DNA of 64,000 nucleotides from Thalassotalea sp. 273M-4 (GTDB lineage Bacteria; Pseudomonadota; Gammaproteobacteria; Enterobacterales; Alteromonadaceae), in NCBI RefSeq assembly GCF_041410465.1, contig NZ_CP166961.1, positions 2,170,001 through 2,234,000 on the forward strand. Reading direction: 5' to 3'. Below the pieces are notes generated by a model. That model was not told where the DNA came from. It saw only the letters and a list, made by a program, of their open reading frames with translations, and ran no database searches. Both the position numbers and the translations under genes were made by a program. Positions 23,329-33,177 of the stretch are shown in pieces; position 1 is the first letter of the stretch, and each line of letters opens with the position of its first letter.

Positions 23329-25524
23329 TTAATTACGATGGCGCTGAACCAAAATAACTTCGTCAATCTGACTGATTTTCTTGATTAAACGTTGCAACGC
23401 TTCATTACTGTGAACTTCTAAAACAAACTGCATAACATTTTGGCGTTGTTTTCTGTCGGTATAAGAAGACATGTCGATAACATTGGTTTTCTCGTTCGCA
23501 ATAACCGTAGTGACATCTCGTAATAACCCTTGTCTTTCGGTTGAAATGACTTTAATGGCCACTTCATAATTATGCAGTTGGTTGTCTCCCCACTGTACAT
23601 CAACTTGACGTTCAGGGGCTTGTTTTAATGAATTAAGTAATTGTTCACAATCACTGCGATGGACCGAGATCCCACGCCCTTGGGTGATATAACCTACGAT
23701 AAAATCCCCTGGAACTGGTTGACAACATTTGGCCATGTGGGTCAATAAATTCCCCACGCCAGAAACCGTAATACCATTATCATCCGATTTGTTATGTTCC
23801 TTACTTTGGCGAATAACCAGTTTCGGGTCTATCTCGGCTTCAGGTTGATTTTTCTTTAGCTCAAATTGGATTTGATTAATCACTTGGATCACTTTCACAT
23901 GACCACTGCCAATAGCGGTGTGCAGCTCGGTCAAATTTTGCACATGAAAGCGATTAAAGATCTGCTCCATATCAACCCCTTCTGAGTCAATTTTGGCTAA
24001 TTCGGCATCGAGCATATCTTTACCCTGCTGCGCATGTTTGTCTTTGTCTTGTGACTTAAAAAAACTCATCACTTTAGAGCGCGCACGGGCGGTGTGAATG
24101 TAATCTAAATTTGGATTTGCCCAATCTCGGCTCGGGCTAGGTTGTTTGGTGGTCAGTATTTCAATCTGTTCACCGGTATGCAACTTATAGGTAAAGGGCA
24201 CAATCCGACCATCCACTTTGGCGCCAATACAACGATGGCCGACATTGGTGTGAATGTAATAAGCAAAATCTAACGGGGTAGAGCCATTGGGTAAATCAAT
24301 CACGTCACCATTTGGGGTAAACACATAAATTCTATCTTCAAAAACTTCATTGCGTAGCTCGTCAACTAATTCTTCTGAGCCCGAGACATCTTCTTGCCAT
24401 TGTAGAAGTTTTCGTAACCAGTTTATCTTGTCATCAAAACGAACCGATTTACTATTGGCACTGCCTTCTTTGTAACGCCAATGAGCGGCTACCCCAAGCT
24501 CTGCATCATCGTGCATTTGTTGGGTTCGAATTTGAACTTCTACCGCTTTGCCTTCGGGTCCTAACACCACGGTATGAATTGATTGGTAGCCATTCGACTT
24601 AGGGGTGGCAACATAATCATCAAATTCACTCGGTAAATGTTTAAAGTTGGTATGTACAACCCCTAATGCACCATAACAGTCTTGTAATTGATCAACAATA
24701 ATTCGCATCGCGCGTACATCGAATAACTGTTCAAAAGATAAATTCTTCTTTTCCATTTTTTTCCAAATGGAATAAATATGTTTTGGTCGCCCGTAAACCG
24801 TGCCCTTGATTCCCATTTGATCTAGTTTTGATTGGATAAAGCTAACAAAATCATGCATGTAACGCTCTCTGTCGAGGCGTTTCTCATCCAATAAATGAGC
24901 GATTTTTTTATAGGTGTTAGGGTGCAGGTAACGAAAAGAAATATCTTCAAGTTCCCATTTTAACTGGCCAATACCAAGCCTATTGGCTAACGGGGCATAA
25001 ATGGTGGCGGTTTCTTTTGCGGTTAATACCCGCGTTTCTTCATCGACGTCTTTGACATAACGTAAATTGCATACTCGTTCGGCCAATTTAATCACCACGG
25101 CGCGAACATCTTCAACCATCGACAACAACATTTTACGTAAATTGTCGATTTGAGAGGTGGCAAACTTGGTCCCCGTTGGCTGTTGCAAGCTGCGAATGAT
25201 GTCCATCTGCAACACACCATGAACCAACTTACAAATGTTAGGACTAAAATGTTCTTCAATGTACGCTGGTGACAACACCTGCTTTTCAACAAGCGGAAAT
25301 AAAAGGGCCGCAGATAACGAATCTTTATCTAAATTAAGCCCTGCCAAAATTTCAACCATTTCCAAGGCTTTAGTCTGACACGACAAATGCTGTTTATAGA
25401 CATCATCTAAATCATCCCAAATACTCTCCAGAGCCTGCCTTTTTGATTTAGTCAAATTAAGCTCTTTTAGCCAGCTTTCATAATTTTCAGCTGACATTTG
25501 ATGAGATTTCCTGACAGATACCAT
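23329..25524 (-). CDS. relA: (p)ppGpp synthetase RelA
   Basis: Ribosome-associated (p)ppGpp synthetase of the stringent response. The 731-residue protein has a degenerate, hydrolase-dead HD domain, the synthetase domain with FDVRAMRI, FDDYVATPKSNGYQSIH and VEVQIRTQQMH, a TGS domain (FTPNGDVIDLPNGSTPLDFA), the zinc-finger/helical region around MAKCCQPVPGD, and a C-terminal ACT domain. The missing hydrolase motif separates it from SpoT. AGGAAG precedes the ATG. It is followed by mazG as in E. coli. Confidence 0.97.
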   Translation of the reverse strand: MVSVRKSHQMSAENYESWLKELNLTKSKRQALESIWDDLDDVYKQHLSCQTKALEMVEILAGLNLDKDSLSAALLFPLVEKQVLSPAYIEEHFSPNICKLVHGVLQMDIIRSLQQPTGTKFATSQIDNLRKMLLSMVEDVRAVVIKLAERVCNLRYVKDVDEETRVLTAKETATIYAPLANRLGIGQLKWELEDISFRYLHPNTYKKIAHLLDEKRLDRERYMHDFVSFIQSKLDQMGIKGTVYGRPKHIYSIWKKMEKKNLSFEQLFDVRAMRIIVDQLQDCYGALGVVHTNFKHLPSEFDDYVATPKSNGYQSIHTVVLGPEGKAVEVQIRTQQMHDDAELGVAAHWRYKEGSANSKSVRFDDKINWLRKLLQWQEDVSGSEELVDELRNEVFEDRIYVFTPNGDVIDLPNGSTPLDFAYYIHTNVGHRCIGAKVDGRIVPFTYKLHTGEQIEILTTKQPSPSRDWANPNLDYIHTARARSKVMSFFKSQDKDKHAQQGKDMLDAELAKIDSEGVDMEQIFNRFHVQNLTELHTAIGSGHVKVIQVINQIQFELKKNQPEAEIDPKLVIRQSKEHNKSDDNGITVSGVGNLLTHMAKCCQPVPGDFIVGYITQGRGISVHRSDCEQLLNSLKQAPERQVDVQWGDNQLHNYEVAIKVISTERQGLLRDVTTVIANEKTNVIDMSSYTDRKQRQNVMQFVLEVHSNEALQRLIKKISQIDEVILVQRHRN

Positions 25525-25566
25525 AATACTTCCTAGCGCAATGATGTTAGTGATTTGTTCGTATGT

Positions 25567-26883
25567 TTAGCGACGAAATAAAGCCATAGTTTCGACATGG
25601 CGAGTATGAACAAACATGTCCATAAGCGCTATTTTGTCTAAACTAAAACCACTTTCCAACAACTGTTTTGCATCTCGACTCATTGTTGCTGGGTCACAAG
25701 AAACATAGAGTATCGTTTTTATCTTACTGTCGGCAATATTTTTTACGGCATTTAATGCGCCAGCTCGTGCAGGATCGAGTAAAACCTTGGAAAACGTATC
25801 ATCAAACCAAGGCCAGCTAGGCGTATCAGCATTAAGGTCTGCTTGAAAAAATTCAGTATTATTTAGACCGTTTGCTTTAGCATTTGCACTCGCTCTAGCG
25901 ACCATCGCATCAACCCCTTCAACACCAACAACCCGAGCAACTCGCCGCGCTATTGGTAAACTAAAATTGCCTAACCCACAAAATAAATCGAGGACCGAAT
26001 CATCAGAGCTTAATTCTAACCACGCGATGGCTTGACTCACCATTTGTTCATTTAATGAGGCATTAACTTGGACAAAATCACTGCTGCTAAATTGCAAACG
26101 TAAACCGTCAATTTGGTAGCTCAACAGTTGTTGACTAATATCGGGGAAACCAAACATCCCTTGTGAGTCTATACACAGATCAAACGATTTGTTGTCACCA
26201 TAAGCTTCTATTTTGGCTAAATCCGCTTGCGACAAAGGCTTTACAACCCGCAAGATCATTTTAGGTTTATCGGCGTGAATAACTTCAACATGTGAGATTG
26301 GGCGATGGGTTGATAATTGATTAATCAAGGTCGCCAATGCACTAAACTGATGTTCAAATTCTGGGGTTAAAATAGGACACGATTTGATACTGGTTAAATG
26401 GGCGGTGTTTTTTTGTCTAAAACCAACAATAGCCTGATTCAATTTATTGTATTGCACGCCTATACGCGCTTTACGTCGATAGTGCCATGGACTTGAATTG
26501 AGTTGGGGTTGCCAAGGTAACGCGGTTATCTGAGCATTGCGGGCAAATAATTCCTCAACTTTTTGTTGTTTAAACGCTCGTTGTTTGGCGATTGACATAT
26601 GTTGCAGATCGCAACCACCACATTGAAAATAATGACGACACTCGGGGCTAACCCGATCCTCACTTGGGGTAATGACTTCGCTCGTTTTGGCCCGTAAAAA
26701 TTTTGACTTCTGTTCAATGATTTTTGCCTTAACCGTTTCGTTAGGTAAAGCACCGGCAACGAAAACCGGCTTTTGCTGCCAGCGACCGACACCGTCCCCA
26801 TTGATATCCAATCTTTGTATATCTATAGTAAGTATTTGATTAAGGCTGTTGTTTTTTGCTTTGGGCTTAAATATTTTGGCCAT
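25567..26883 (-). CDS. rlmD: 23S rRNA m5U1939 methyltransferase RlmD
   Basis: RlmD methylates U1939 of 23S rRNA. The 438-residue protein has an N-terminal TRAM domain, an iron-sulfur site with the cysteines of CRHYFQCGGCDLQH plus a later Cys in SIKSCPIL, the SAM motif LDLFCGLGNFSLP, and the catalytic Cys in YVSCDPATM. The start is set at ATG 26883 (MAKIFKPK) from the family N-terminus, with GAG about 10 bases upstream; the longer in-frame reading to 26943 has no family match. It is divergent from barA. Confidence 0.95.
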   Translation of the reverse strand: MAKIFKPKAKNNSLNQILTIDIQRLDINGDGVGRWQQKPVFVAGALPNETVKAKIIEQKSKFLRAKTSEVITPSEDRVSPECRHYFQCGGCDLQHMSIAKQRAFKQQKVEELFARNAQITALPWQPQLNSSPWHYRRKARIGVQYNKLNQAIVGFRQKNTAHLTSIKSCPILTPEFEHQFSALATLINQLSTHRPISHVEVIHADKPKMILRVVKPLSQADLAKIEAYGDNKSFDLCIDSQGMFGFPDISQQLLSYQIDGLRLQFSSSDFVQVNASLNEQMVSQAIAWLELSSDDSVLDLFCGLGNFSLPIARRVARVVGVEGVDAMVARASANAKANGLNNTEFFQADLNADTPSWPWFDDTFSKVLLDPARAGALNAVKNIADSKIKTILYVSCDPATMSRDAKQLLESGFSLDKIALMDMFVHTRHVETMALFRR

Positions 26884-27034
26884 TTTTACTAACTCAAAAA
26901 ATAATGGGTAAACGTCTTTGATCTGACGTAATTTCAAGTACAATGAGACTTGGCGCTAACAAGACACTAAAAAGAATATCGCTCAGGTGTCTGCGAACTA
27001 CCTAACGCATAATAACACGAAATTAGGTTTACCT

Positions 27035-29836
27035 ATGAACAAAGTCACCTTACGAGAATGGATACTTTTTTTAACTCTGTTTCCCACCACGGCTGTGGGG
27101 TTAACCTTAGCGGTTTTCTTCTCATTAGCTCGCCTTGAAGATTTAGAAAACGACATTCAAAATCGCACTCGCATCATTGCAGCCTCCATTGCACAAAATA
27201 CGGGTCCGGCGGTTGATAATAATAACTTTGTTGGCATCACGCGTTTGGCTAACTTACTGCATCGTGATAATTCTGATTTTGTTGACTCGATTATGGTCTT
27301 TGACCCTCGTAACAAAGTCTTGGTTAATACCTCAGAACGTTTTAGTGCCAGCCGCTATCAACTGCCGGTTTCAGAAATAAGAACGCAAGGGCAAGAGCTT
27401 ATTCCGGCCGAAAATGGCTTTAAGATGATTTATCCAATCGAAATTCAAGTTCCGCCACGAGCCAACTTACCGGCTTTTGAACGCTTCTATGGGTATGTAT
27501 TAATTTTAATTAACAAAGAGCAAATGCGGGTCAATCAACAAAACATGGTGTTTTTGTCTTTGATCATGGTCATGGTGGCAATGATCATCTGTTCTTTATT
27601 TGCCAAACGGATGATCAATTTATTATCAAACCCAATAGCACAAATGAACGACACGGTATTAAAAATTCGCGAGGGGATACTCTCGGCTCGGGTGGAAAAA
27701 GAGTTTGAGGGCGAAATAGAAGTACTTCGAGTTGGCCTCAACAATATGGCGCAAGCCATTGAAGACTATCAATTAGATTTAGAAGAAAATATTGATCAAG
27801 CAACCTTAGATCTTCGAGAAAGCTTAGAAAGGTTTGAAGCACAAAACGTAGAATTAGACCTATCACGACGCAAAGCTCAAGAAGCCAGTCGGGTTAAATC
27901 TGAGTTTCTTGCTAATATGTCGCACGAGCTTAGAACCCCATTAAATGGGGTGATTGGTTTTACCAAGCAAATTCTCAAAACCCCTCTCACCGACAATCAG
28001 CGAGAATTTTTACAAACCATCGAAGGCTCGGCCAACAGCTTGTTGACCATTATTAATGATATTCTCGACTTTTCGAAGCTCGATTCAGGGCGGATGGTTA
28101 TCGAAAGCATCCCATTTAACCTGCGAGCGACCATTGATGAAGTGGTGATTTTACTCGCGCAACAGGCCCACCAAAAAAACTTACAATTTTCGGTTAGGGT
28201 TGATCATCGGATCCCTAACTCCCTAATTGGTGATGCCATGCGAATTAAGCAAGTCATCATTAATCTTTTAGGCAATGCCATTAAGTTTACCGATAAAGGG
28301 TCTATTTGCATGGATTTTGACTTTGAACGGGTGGAAGAGTCAAAAATAAAAATTTCATGTTCGGTTATCGACACCGGTATCGGGATCAGTGAACGCAGCC
28401 AAGAAACGTTATTTGAAGCATTTGGCCAAGCCGACAAAAGCATTACCCGTTTGTACGGTGGCACTGGGCTTGGGTTAATTATTGCCAAGCGTTTGGCCAA
28501 TGAGATGCAAGGCGATGTTGGTTTTACTTCACAACCAAATCGAGGTTCTACGTTTTGGTTTAGCTTTATTTGTGAAGAAAATCAGTTACCAATTGACAAT
28601 ATTCCAGAACCTGAAGACTTAGCTGGTCACTCTATTTTATATTATGAGCCTCACGCCCATGCTCGCACTGCGACCAATGAGTTACTTCGCCACTGGCGAA
28701 TGCAAGTTAAAACCGTCAATTCATTATCCGAACTCGACCAACAACATGATTTAGAAAGTTTTGATATCGCTTTGCTGGGGATGGAAGTCACCGCCACCAA
28801 TATTGATGACATTAAAAACGAAATAAAGCGCCTTAGTCAGCACATCCCACAAGTGCACATTGCTATAAACAATAATTCCTTGAGTTTAAAGGAAACTTTT
28901 TTAGCGGCAGGTGCTGCATCTTGCATCAGTAAACCGTTAACCGAAAGCAATCTGGCACGCAATTTATCAATGAATAAACATTTGTTTCGTGAAGGCGTAG
29001 CCAAAGAAGAACCGAGCAAAAAGTTACCGATAAAAGTGTTAGCCGTAGATGATAATGACGCCAACTTAAAGCTTATCCATACCCTCCTTAGCGAACACGT
29101 TGAAAAAGTGGTGACCGCGGCGAATGGCAAAGATGCTCTGCACTTATGTATAAAAGAAACTTTTGCGCTAATTTTTATGGATATCCAAATGCCAATTATG
29201 GATGGGATCAGCTCCATGGAAGCCATACGAGATAATACTTTAAACAGTGAAACCGATATTATTGCGGTAACCGCACATGCGATGCCGGGCGAAAAAGAAA
29301 AACTGCTCGAACGCGGTTTTCAAGGCTATATGACCAAACCTATTGATGAGACTTTGCTAACCCATTTATTGTACGAACACTGTGGTATAGAGCAAATCAG
29401 CAGTCGCGATGATATAAAGTATGATAGCTTCAATCAATTCACGAGCAAAAGCGTTAAAAATGGCGTTTTTGACTGGCCACTGGCGTTAAAACGCTCTGGT
29501 AACCGCCCCAATTTAGCGGCTGAAATGTTGGTGATGTTGGTGGATTCTTTACCCGAAATGAAAGAGTCTATTATACACAGTGTGAAGCAAAACGATTTAC
29601 CTAGTGTCAGTAATACCATTCATAAGCTACACGGTGCTTGTTGTTATAACGGGGTGCCAAAACTTGAAAAAATCTGTCAACAGCTTGAAAGCCAAATCAA
29701 ATTAGATAAACAATTGCATGAGCTTGAACCTGAACTGTTTGAATTATTTGATGAAATCGATAAAGTACTAGAAAAATCGCAAGCGTATTTCAAAGAACTG
29801 CATATTGACAGTTTAATCAACAAAAATCCTGACTAA
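27035..29836 (+). CDS. barA: Hybrid sensor histidine kinase BarA
   Basis: BarA phosphorylates UvrY/GacA and so controls CsrB/C RNAs. The 933-residue inner-membrane protein has an N-terminal helix (about 11-31), a periplasmic domain, a second helix (about 170-190), HAMP, HisKA with phospho-His297 in SHELRTPLNGVIGF, HATPase with GTGLGL, a degenerate receiver-like segment, a receiver with Asp716 in FMDIQMPIMDG, and a C-terminal HPt with His863 in IHKLHG. The start at ATG 27035 (MNKVTLREW) has AGG 9 bases upstream and matches the family; a longer reading from 26987 is possible. The rlmD-barA divergence is conserved. Confidence 0.95.
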   Translation: MNKVTLREWILFLTLFPTTAVGLTLAVFFSLARLEDLENDIQNRTRIIAASIAQNTGPAVDNNNFVGITRLANLLHRDNSDFVDSIMVFDPRNKVLVNTSERFSASRYQLPVSEIRTQGQELIPAENGFKMIYPIEIQVPPRANLPAFERFYGYVLILINKEQMRVNQQNMVFLSLIMVMVAMIICSLFAKRMINLLSNPIAQMNDTVLKIREGILSARVEKEFEGEIEVLRVGLNNMAQAIEDYQLDLEENIDQATLDLRESLERFEAQNVELDLSRRKAQEASRVKSEFLANMSHELRTPLNGVIGFTKQILKTPLTDNQREFLQTIEGSANSLLTIINDILDFSKLDSGRMVIESIPFNLRATIDEVVILLAQQAHQKNLQFSVRVDHRIPNSLIGDAMRIKQVIINLLGNAIKFTDKGSICMDFDFERVEESKIKISCSVIDTGIGISERSQETLFEAFGQADKSITRLYGGTGLGLIIAKRLANEMQGDVGFTSQPNRGSTFWFSFICEENQLPIDNIPEPEDLAGHSILYYEPHAHARTATNELLRHWRMQVKTVNSLSELDQQHDLESFDIALLGMEVTATNIDDIKNEIKRLSQHIPQVHIAINNNSLSLKETFLAAGAASCISKPLTESNLARNLSMNKHLFREGVAKEEPSKKLPIKVLAVDDNDANLKLIHTLLSEHVEKVVTAANGKDALHLCIKETFALIFMDIQMPIMDGISSMEAIRDNTLNSETDIIAVTAHAMPGEKEKLLERGFQGYMTKPIDETLLTHLLYEHCGIEQISSRDDIKYDSFNQFTSKSVKNGVFDWPLALKRSGNRPNLAAEMLVMLVDSLPEMKESIIHSVKQNDLPSVSNTIHKLHGACCYNGVPKLEKICQQLESQIKLDKQLHELEPELFELFDEIDKVLEKSQAYFKELHIDSLINKNPD

Positions 29837-29915
29837 CATCGCTAAATGGCTAAAGGCGGGCTCAGATCCCCCTAAAGATAAACAGCAAGACCAGACAGGT
29901 TTAAAAATAATGGCA

Positions 29916-29952
29916 ATGCTGTGGTTACCGATGCCAACGTTAACCACAGCAT
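29916..29952. repeat. 12-bp perfect inverted repeat after barA
   Basis: ATGCTGTGGTTA (29916-29927) and TAACCACAGCAT (29941-29952) pair perfectly around a 13-base loop. There is no T run on the plus strand, so it is not a standard barA terminator; it could be a mRNA 3' end structure or part of a small RNA. Confidence 0.6.
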
Positions 29953-29993
29953 CAGCCTGAAATATGCTGTATTTACGCCCTTATTCTTTGCTA

Positions 29994-30021
29994 ATAAATA
30001 CTCTGTTTTTCTAGTATTTAT
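29994..30021. repeat. 9-bp AT-rich inverted repeat
   Basis: ATAAATACT (29994-30002) and AGTATTTAT (30013-30021) pair perfectly around a 10-base loop that contains five T. Role unknown. Confidence 0.5.
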
Positions 30022-30336
30022 CAGCTGACTATCTGCTTCGCTAATACAACTTGTCATTAAAGCTTATCTAATTTTATAAGCCCCAAGCATCTGAGACAAA
30101 ATATTAAGCTTGACATATTGACGTCAGATTAATCTAGTGATCTCTTGGGCTCGCTTGCGCTTAAACACCCCTCGCTTGTAACTTCAATGTTGATAATTTA
30201 TTGACTTAATGTAGGATAAACATTCAAACAAGTCTCTTATTTATGCAAAACTATCTATGGTGAATAGATAAAATTCACCTCGAATCACCCTGAGGCTTGT
30301 GACAACACTCATTGCCAAATATTTTAAAGGATGCTC

Positions 30337-32970
30337 ATGTCAGATAAATATGCTTCACTCAAACGGAACGTCAGTTTTCTGGGCACAATTTTGGGAAATA
30401 CCATTGAAAATCATTTAGGCGAGCCGTTCCTAGATAAGATTGAAACGATTCGCATACTCTCAAAGTCCGCCATTAGTGGAGATGAAAAGAGTCATGATGA
30501 ATTGGTTGATATACTGCAACATTTAAGTGACGATGAACTCTTACCGGTTGCTAAGGCGTTTAACCAATTTTTAGCCATGGCCAATATTGCCGAGCAATAT
30601 CACACCATTGATACCGAAGGTAGCAAGCAAGTTGAACGCCCAGATCCAATTGAAAATGTCTTAACCAGATTAAAAAACAAAGGCTACAGTGCAGAGGAAG
30701 TAGCAACGACCTTAACCAATCAAAAAATTGAGCTGGTATTAACCGCCCACCCGACTGAAGTTAGCCGCCGCACCCTAATATACAAATACATGGAAATGGC
30801 CGAAAACTTAAAAATTCTGTCAACAGATACCAATGAAGGCAACCGAGCAAAAGCCGAAAATCGAATAGAACAACTGGTCGCTCAAGCATGGCACACAAAT
30901 GAAATTCGCCATCAAAGACCTACCCCGGTAGATGAAGCACAGTGGGGGTTTGACGTGGTCGAATCATCTTTATGGCAAGCCATTCCAGATTACTTACGTC
31001 GAATTAACTTTCATTTAGACAAGCATTTCGGGGTTAAACTAAATCATCGAGTCGCATGCCCTATTACATTTGCCTCATGGATGGGCGGTGATCGAGATGG
31101 CAACCCATTTGTAACCTCAAAGGTCACCCAAGAAGTCTTAATGTTAGCACGCTGTAAAGCGCTTGAGCTGTATATGAAAGACTTAAATGTGCTGATGACC
31201 GAACTGTCAATGAATGAATGCTCAGAAGCACTTCGCTTAAAAGCGGGGAACAGCAAAGCACCTTATCGAACGGTGCTCAATGACTTATACAAGGCAATGG
31301 CGCAAGAAAAGAAACGAGTGAAAAAAGGGTTACAGGAAGACTATATTCCAGAGCAACGACGCCGATTAAGCCTAACGCAAGTACGTGATACCTTACAACT
31401 GTGCTATGACTCTTTATTAGAGTGTCAAATGCAGTCCATTGCCGACGGCCCCCTCTTAGATACCTTGCGACGAATTGAATGTTTTGGTCTAAACCTTCTT
31501 CGACTCGACATTCGTCAAGACAGTGAGCGACATCTGCAGGTCTTTGCTGAATTAACTCGTTATTTAGGTTTAGGCGATTATGCCAGTTGGGAAGAAAGCG
31601 ATAAACAAGCCTTCTTGTTAAAAGAGCTTACCAGCAAACGTCCGCTGTTACCGCTGGATTGGAAGCCCAGTGCCGATGTACAAGAGGTCCTTGATACTTG
31701 TCATGCCATTGCTCGACAAGATAAAGAATGCTTAGGTACGTATGTTATCTCAATGGCCAGTAACCCATCGGATGTTTTGGCGGTTCAATTATTACTAAAA
31801 GCCTGTGGGGTTACATTCCCGATGCGGGTAGCGCCATTATTTGAAACTTTAGATGATTTAAATAACGCTGAACGCTGCATCGAAGCGCTCTTATCGTTAG
31901 ACTGGTATCGAGGCTTTATTCAAGGTGAACAAGAGGTAATGATTGGCTACTCTGATTCAGCCAAAGATGCCGGTAACTTGGCCGCGTCTTGGGCTCAATA
32001 TCGAGCCCAAGAAGCCTTATTAAAGGTCGCTCAAAAGGCCAATGTGAAACTGGTCTTATTTCATGGCCGAGGTGGTACCGCTGGTCGTGGCGGTGGTCCA
32101 ATCATCAAGTCAATATTATCACAACCACCAGGCACTTTAGACGATGGCATGCGGGTGACCGAGCAAGGTGAAATGATCCGTTTTAAGTTTGGACTCCCTG
32201 CGGTTGCCGTTAGAACCTTGATGCTCTATAGCGCTGCCGTTTTAGAAGCGCAATTATTACCACCGCCAAAACCCAAAGAGCAATGGCGCGAATTAATGGC
32301 CCAGCTGTCGGATGATTCGTGCACCGCTTATCGCTCCATCGTGCGAGAAGAGCCCGATTTTGTTGAGTATTTTCGTAGTGCCACCCCCGAAGTCGAACTT
32401 GGTATGTTGCCACTTGGGAGTCGCCCTGCCAAGCGAAAACCAAGCGGTGGTATTGAGAGCCTTCGTGCCATTCCATGGATTTTTGCCTGGGCCCAAAACC
32501 GTTTAGTGGTGCCTTCTTGGCTCGGCGCTGGGGCGGCACTTAAAAAGGCCATTGAGCAAGATAAAACAAAGATCATCGATCAAATGTTTAAGAGCTGGCC
32601 TTTCTTTCGTGCCAAACTTAACATGCTAGAAATGGTCTATTTAAAGTCCAGTCCTGTGGTTTCAGAGCAATATGAAAAAACCCTTGCCCCTTCACATTTA
32701 TGGCATTTAGGGGAAAAGCTTAGAAGCCAATTAGACAGCGATATTAAGACGGTGTTGCAATTAACCCATGATACCAACTTATTACAACGAGAGCCTTGGG
32801 TTGCGGAATCAATCAACCTAAGAAACCAATATATGGAGCCCTTACATGTCTTGCAGGCGGAGTTGTTACGCCGAGCGAGAAAGCATCAAGAGAATGCGCC
32901 TGATAACGTTTTACAAGCTCTGATGGTAACCATTGCGGGGATTGCTGCGGGTATGCGTAATACGGGTTAA
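30337..32970 (+). CDS. ppc: Phosphoenolpyruvate carboxylase
   Basis: Ppc carboxylates phosphoenolpyruvate to oxaloacetate, refilling the TCA cycle. The 877-residue protein has the catalytic His motif LTAHPTEVSRRTL, the GGDRDGNPFVT loop, FHGRGGTAGRGGGP, and the C-terminal MRNTG found at the end of all family members (allosteric Asp site). The start is ATG 30337 (MSDKYASL) with AAGGA about 7 bases upstream; an ATG at 30331 overlaps that site. A long leader precedes it. Confidence 0.97.
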   Translation: MSDKYASLKRNVSFLGTILGNTIENHLGEPFLDKIETIRILSKSAISGDEKSHDELVDILQHLSDDELLPVAKAFNQFLAMANIAEQYHTIDTEGSKQVERPDPIENVLTRLKNKGYSAEEVATTLTNQKIELVLTAHPTEVSRRTLIYKYMEMAENLKILSTDTNEGNRAKAENRIEQLVAQAWHTNEIRHQRPTPVDEAQWGFDVVESSLWQAIPDYLRRINFHLDKHFGVKLNHRVACPITFASWMGGDRDGNPFVTSKVTQEVLMLARCKALELYMKDLNVLMTELSMNECSEALRLKAGNSKAPYRTVLNDLYKAMAQEKKRVKKGLQEDYIPEQRRRLSLTQVRDTLQLCYDSLLECQMQSIADGPLLDTLRRIECFGLNLLRLDIRQDSERHLQVFAELTRYLGLGDYASWEESDKQAFLLKELTSKRPLLPLDWKPSADVQEVLDTCHAIARQDKECLGTYVISMASNPSDVLAVQLLLKACGVTFPMRVAPLFETLDDLNNAERCIEALLSLDWYRGFIQGEQEVMIGYSDSAKDAGNLAASWAQYRAQEALLKVAQKANVKLVLFHGRGGTAGRGGGPIIKSILSQPPGTLDDGMRVTEQGEMIRFKFGLPAVAVRTLMLYSAAVLEAQLLPPPKPKEQWRELMAQLSDDSCTAYRSIVREEPDFVEYFRSATPEVELGMLPLGSRPAKRKPSGGIESLRAIPWIFAWAQNRLVVPSWLGAGAALKKAIEQDKTKIIDQMFKSWPFFRAKLNMLEMVYLKSSPVVSEQYEKTLAPSHLWHLGEKLRSQLDSDIKTVLQLTHDTNLLQREPWVAESINLRNQYMEPLHVLQAELLRRARKHQENAPDNVLQALMVTIAGIAAGMRNTG

Positions 32971-33177
32971 GTAAGCGAGCATTAATATTGAGTTAACCTA
33001 ACGACGTGCAACCAATGATGACATTTTGACACTATTTCACAAACTTTAGCTACTGTTACCAGCAGTTAAAATCTTGTATGATGTCTTACTCGTGTCATTA
33101 TTGGTTGTACTGATAATGTAATTGCCGCCATTAGCTCAGCCTTATATGTAGGTTAAAGCCAACATCAAATTGCCCTT

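Larger units (their letters stand above)
29837..30336. other. barA-ppc intergenic region
   Basis: 500 bases without a convincing gene. It contains two perfect inverted repeats (29916-29952 and 29994-30021) and a shorter one, GGTGAAT/ATTCACC (30259-30279, 7-base loop), about 60 bases before ppc. A TTGACA lies at about 30113 but its -10 partner is poor. A minus-strand 61-codon frame at 29872-30057 with a hydrophobic C-terminus has no ribosome binding site. Confidence 0.5.

Noticed and set aside
28837..29226. Minus-strand frame of 129 codons
   Set aside because: Antisense to barA receiver domain.
29872..30057. Minus-strand 61-codon frame with a hydrophobic C-terminus
   Set aside because: No ribosome binding site, and its length and hydrophobicity can arise by chance in AT-rich DNA. 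Kept only as a note in the intergenic entry.
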